Source: an uncultured Bacteroidales bacterium (GTDB taxonomy: Bacteria; Bacteroidota; Bacteroidia; Bacteroidales; UBA932). From it: DNA of 32,561 nt. Positions 31,518 to 32,561 of this stretch are shown piece after piece; within the stretch, counting starts at the first letter, position 1, and every line of letters starts with the position of its first letter. The notes under the pieces are model-generated. The model searched no databases and was not told the origin of the DNA. It was given only the letters and a program-made list of their open reading frames with translations. The DNA is taken from positions 1-32,561 of the forward strand of contig UQWT01000019.1 of assembly GCA_900544815.1 (NCBI GenBank), in the 5' to 3' direction. The position numbers and the translations under genes are program-made.

Positions 31518-31844
31518 TCATTTCACACGATTTTCATCCTCTCGCCAAGAGTGATTGTTGCAGTCCATGACCAGCGACGTGGGCTGGATGCCGATTTTCA
31601 GTTCATCGACCACTTGGTCGGTCTCGGTGTCGATTTTGATGATACGGTTCTGGTAACTCCAACAGTTGCAATAGACGTATTTGCCGTACTGGAAGTTGCC
31701 CTCGTTGGTAATGAACAGTCCGGCTCCCGTGGCGTTGAAATCCTCCACGGCATCGCCGTAGTCCCACTTCATGCAGGCGGTTAAGGATAGTGTCGCTCCG
31801 ACAACTACGCTCCATAGCAGATATTTCAATTGGTGATGGGTCAT
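31518..31844 (-). pseudogene. Internally deleted YncE/DUF5074-like surface lipoprotein
   Basis: The 108-codon frame has a lipoprotein signal ending LSLTAC (C24) and then MKWDYGDAVEDFNATGAG and LFITNEGNFQYG, the N-terminus of Bacteroidales YncE/DUF5074 beta-propeller lipoproteins (BtuG-like). Straight after QYG (residues 52-54) it jumps to KYVYCNCWSYQNRIIKIDTE. In intact relatives, as I recall them, that text lies well over 100 residues further on. The resemblance stops again after TSLVMD (residue 94), and the tail CNNHSWREDENRVK is unrelated. Intact members exceed 300 residues. Base composition is clearly richer in G+C than the neighbours. It lies 85 bp downstream of the leucine-rich fragment on the same strand. 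Confidence 0.65.
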
Positions 31845-31929
31845 ACCGTTGTTTTTATAGTTAATCCCCGGTAGTCTTACCTTACGGCAAGCATACCGAG
31901 GATTGGCAGAAAATTTATTGTTTGGTTAT

Positions 31930-32523
31930 CTATTCAGCGGGCTTGTACTTCCCGTCTATCATGTCTTGGTAGGTGGGGTTGTATTTGCAGCCACTTACAA
32001 TCCAATTTGGTTCAGTAATTTGATTATCCTTGATAAAAGGCTCAAATATAGAAAAATCAGAAAAAGAAGTAAGCTTAACGAAATTCACTCCTGATAAACT
32101 TTTAAGCTTCGGCATATCAAAAGATGTTAATTTGGAAGCAGCATCTGCACTTAAAGATCCAGCTATAGAGACTAATTCAGGGCATGAGAAAGCGGAAAAT
32201 CCATGAATCGTTATTCCCGCTCCTCCAACTTTTTCAAGCACAGGAAAAAGCTCATAAGTGGTTGTAGAACGGATATCTAATCCTCCATATGGAAGGTTGT
32301 TGGTTGACCACTTACCTTCTTTTGCATATGATGGATTTGAATTGCAACAAATCGATTTTAAATTACTAAAATTATGAACCATTTTAGGAGTATTAAGCGT
32401 CCCCTCCATAAAAAATTGACCGCCTATTTTTTCAAGTTTCGAAAATTCTAAGTTCGATACCATCATACCAATTTTGAGATGCATATGACTTGAACTGAAA
32501 AAAGTTGACAGTTTTGAGAGCAT
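31930..32523 (-). pseudogene. C-terminal part of a leucine-rich-repeat-like surface protein
   Basis: The 197-codon frame has irregular repeats around a Leu-x-x-(Ile/Val)-x-G core (FSKLEKIGGQFF, FPVLEKVGGAGI, PELVSIAGSL, PKLKSLSGVNF). It ends with GCKYNPTYQDMIDGKYKPAE, typical of BspA-like lipoproteins of Bacteroidales. There is no signal peptide. A TGA lies in frame two codons before the first ATG, so the 5' part has been lost or frameshifted; the remaining 38 bases of the window do not restore it. It could be a remnant or the result of a misjoin at the contig end. The YncE-like remnant follows on the same strand. Confidence 0.6.
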
Positions 32524-32561
32524 AAATCAAACGAGTCAATGAGAGAAAGACACAAGCGAGA

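Overview
The window looks like chromosomal DNA of a member of the Bacteroidales, probably an uncultured or gut lineage; I cannot name the genus. The evidence is a GLPGLI-family secreted protein beside a TonB-dependent-type outer-membrane protein, Bacteroidetes -7 promoter boxes (TAnnTTTG) ahead of several genes, little use of Shine-Dalgarno sites, a Bacteroides-type integrase/primase mobile element at the left edge, and a DUF5074/YncE-like lipoprotein remnant at the right edge. No rRNA, tRNA or CRISPR array was seen.

Layout. (1) 1-3000 is a decayed integrative/mobilizable element on the minus strand: an integrase N-terminus fused by deletion to the C-terminal part of a VapE/DUF3874-type helicase (frameshift plus stop), a Toprim primase with an in-frame TGA, and a hairpin-rich oriT-like stretch. 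(2) 3258-10532 is a plus-strand housekeeping block: thyA, folA, an NSS-family sodium symporter, and a thiamine block made of a ThiM-ThiE-TenA triple fusion, thiL and thiD. Together the thiamine genes cover every step from salvaged thiazole alcohol and aminopyrimidine to thiamine diphosphate; no thiC or thiG is present. (3) 10533-20342 holds a decayed gene, mutS, an S12 serine hydrolase lipoprotein, a glycosyltransferase, a YfhO-like membrane protein, a 199-bp inverted-repeat element and a FabK-like enoyl-ACP reductase. (4) 20383-26990 is on the minus strand: an AAA/DUF4143 ATPase and a five-gene unit of ECF sigma factor, membrane anti-sigma-like protein, secreted plug-like mini-protein, GLPGLI protein and outer-membrane receptor-like protein. 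(5) 27091-28678 is an AbiEi/AbiEii type IV toxin-antitoxin pair enclosed by imperfect ~32-bp direct repeats. (6) aspS and yqeY follow. (7) 31518-32523 holds two broken surface-protein genes with visibly higher GC in part.

Two dispersed sequence families run through the native part. The 12-mer TTGTCGGGAAGC (GCTTCCCGACAA) occurs six times exactly and five more times with one mismatch, in genes and between them, in both orientations; its 9-mer core occurs 12 times. I saw none in the mobile remnant or the right-edge fragments. It behaves like an uptake-sequence or Chi-like word. The second family is arrays of a degenerate hexamer TTRGCN, found at four intergenic sites, often next to the word AGTTTATAG. 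These two families, the thiamine triple fusion, the sigma/plug/GLPGLI operon and the repeat-bounded AbiE cassette are the observations most worth following.
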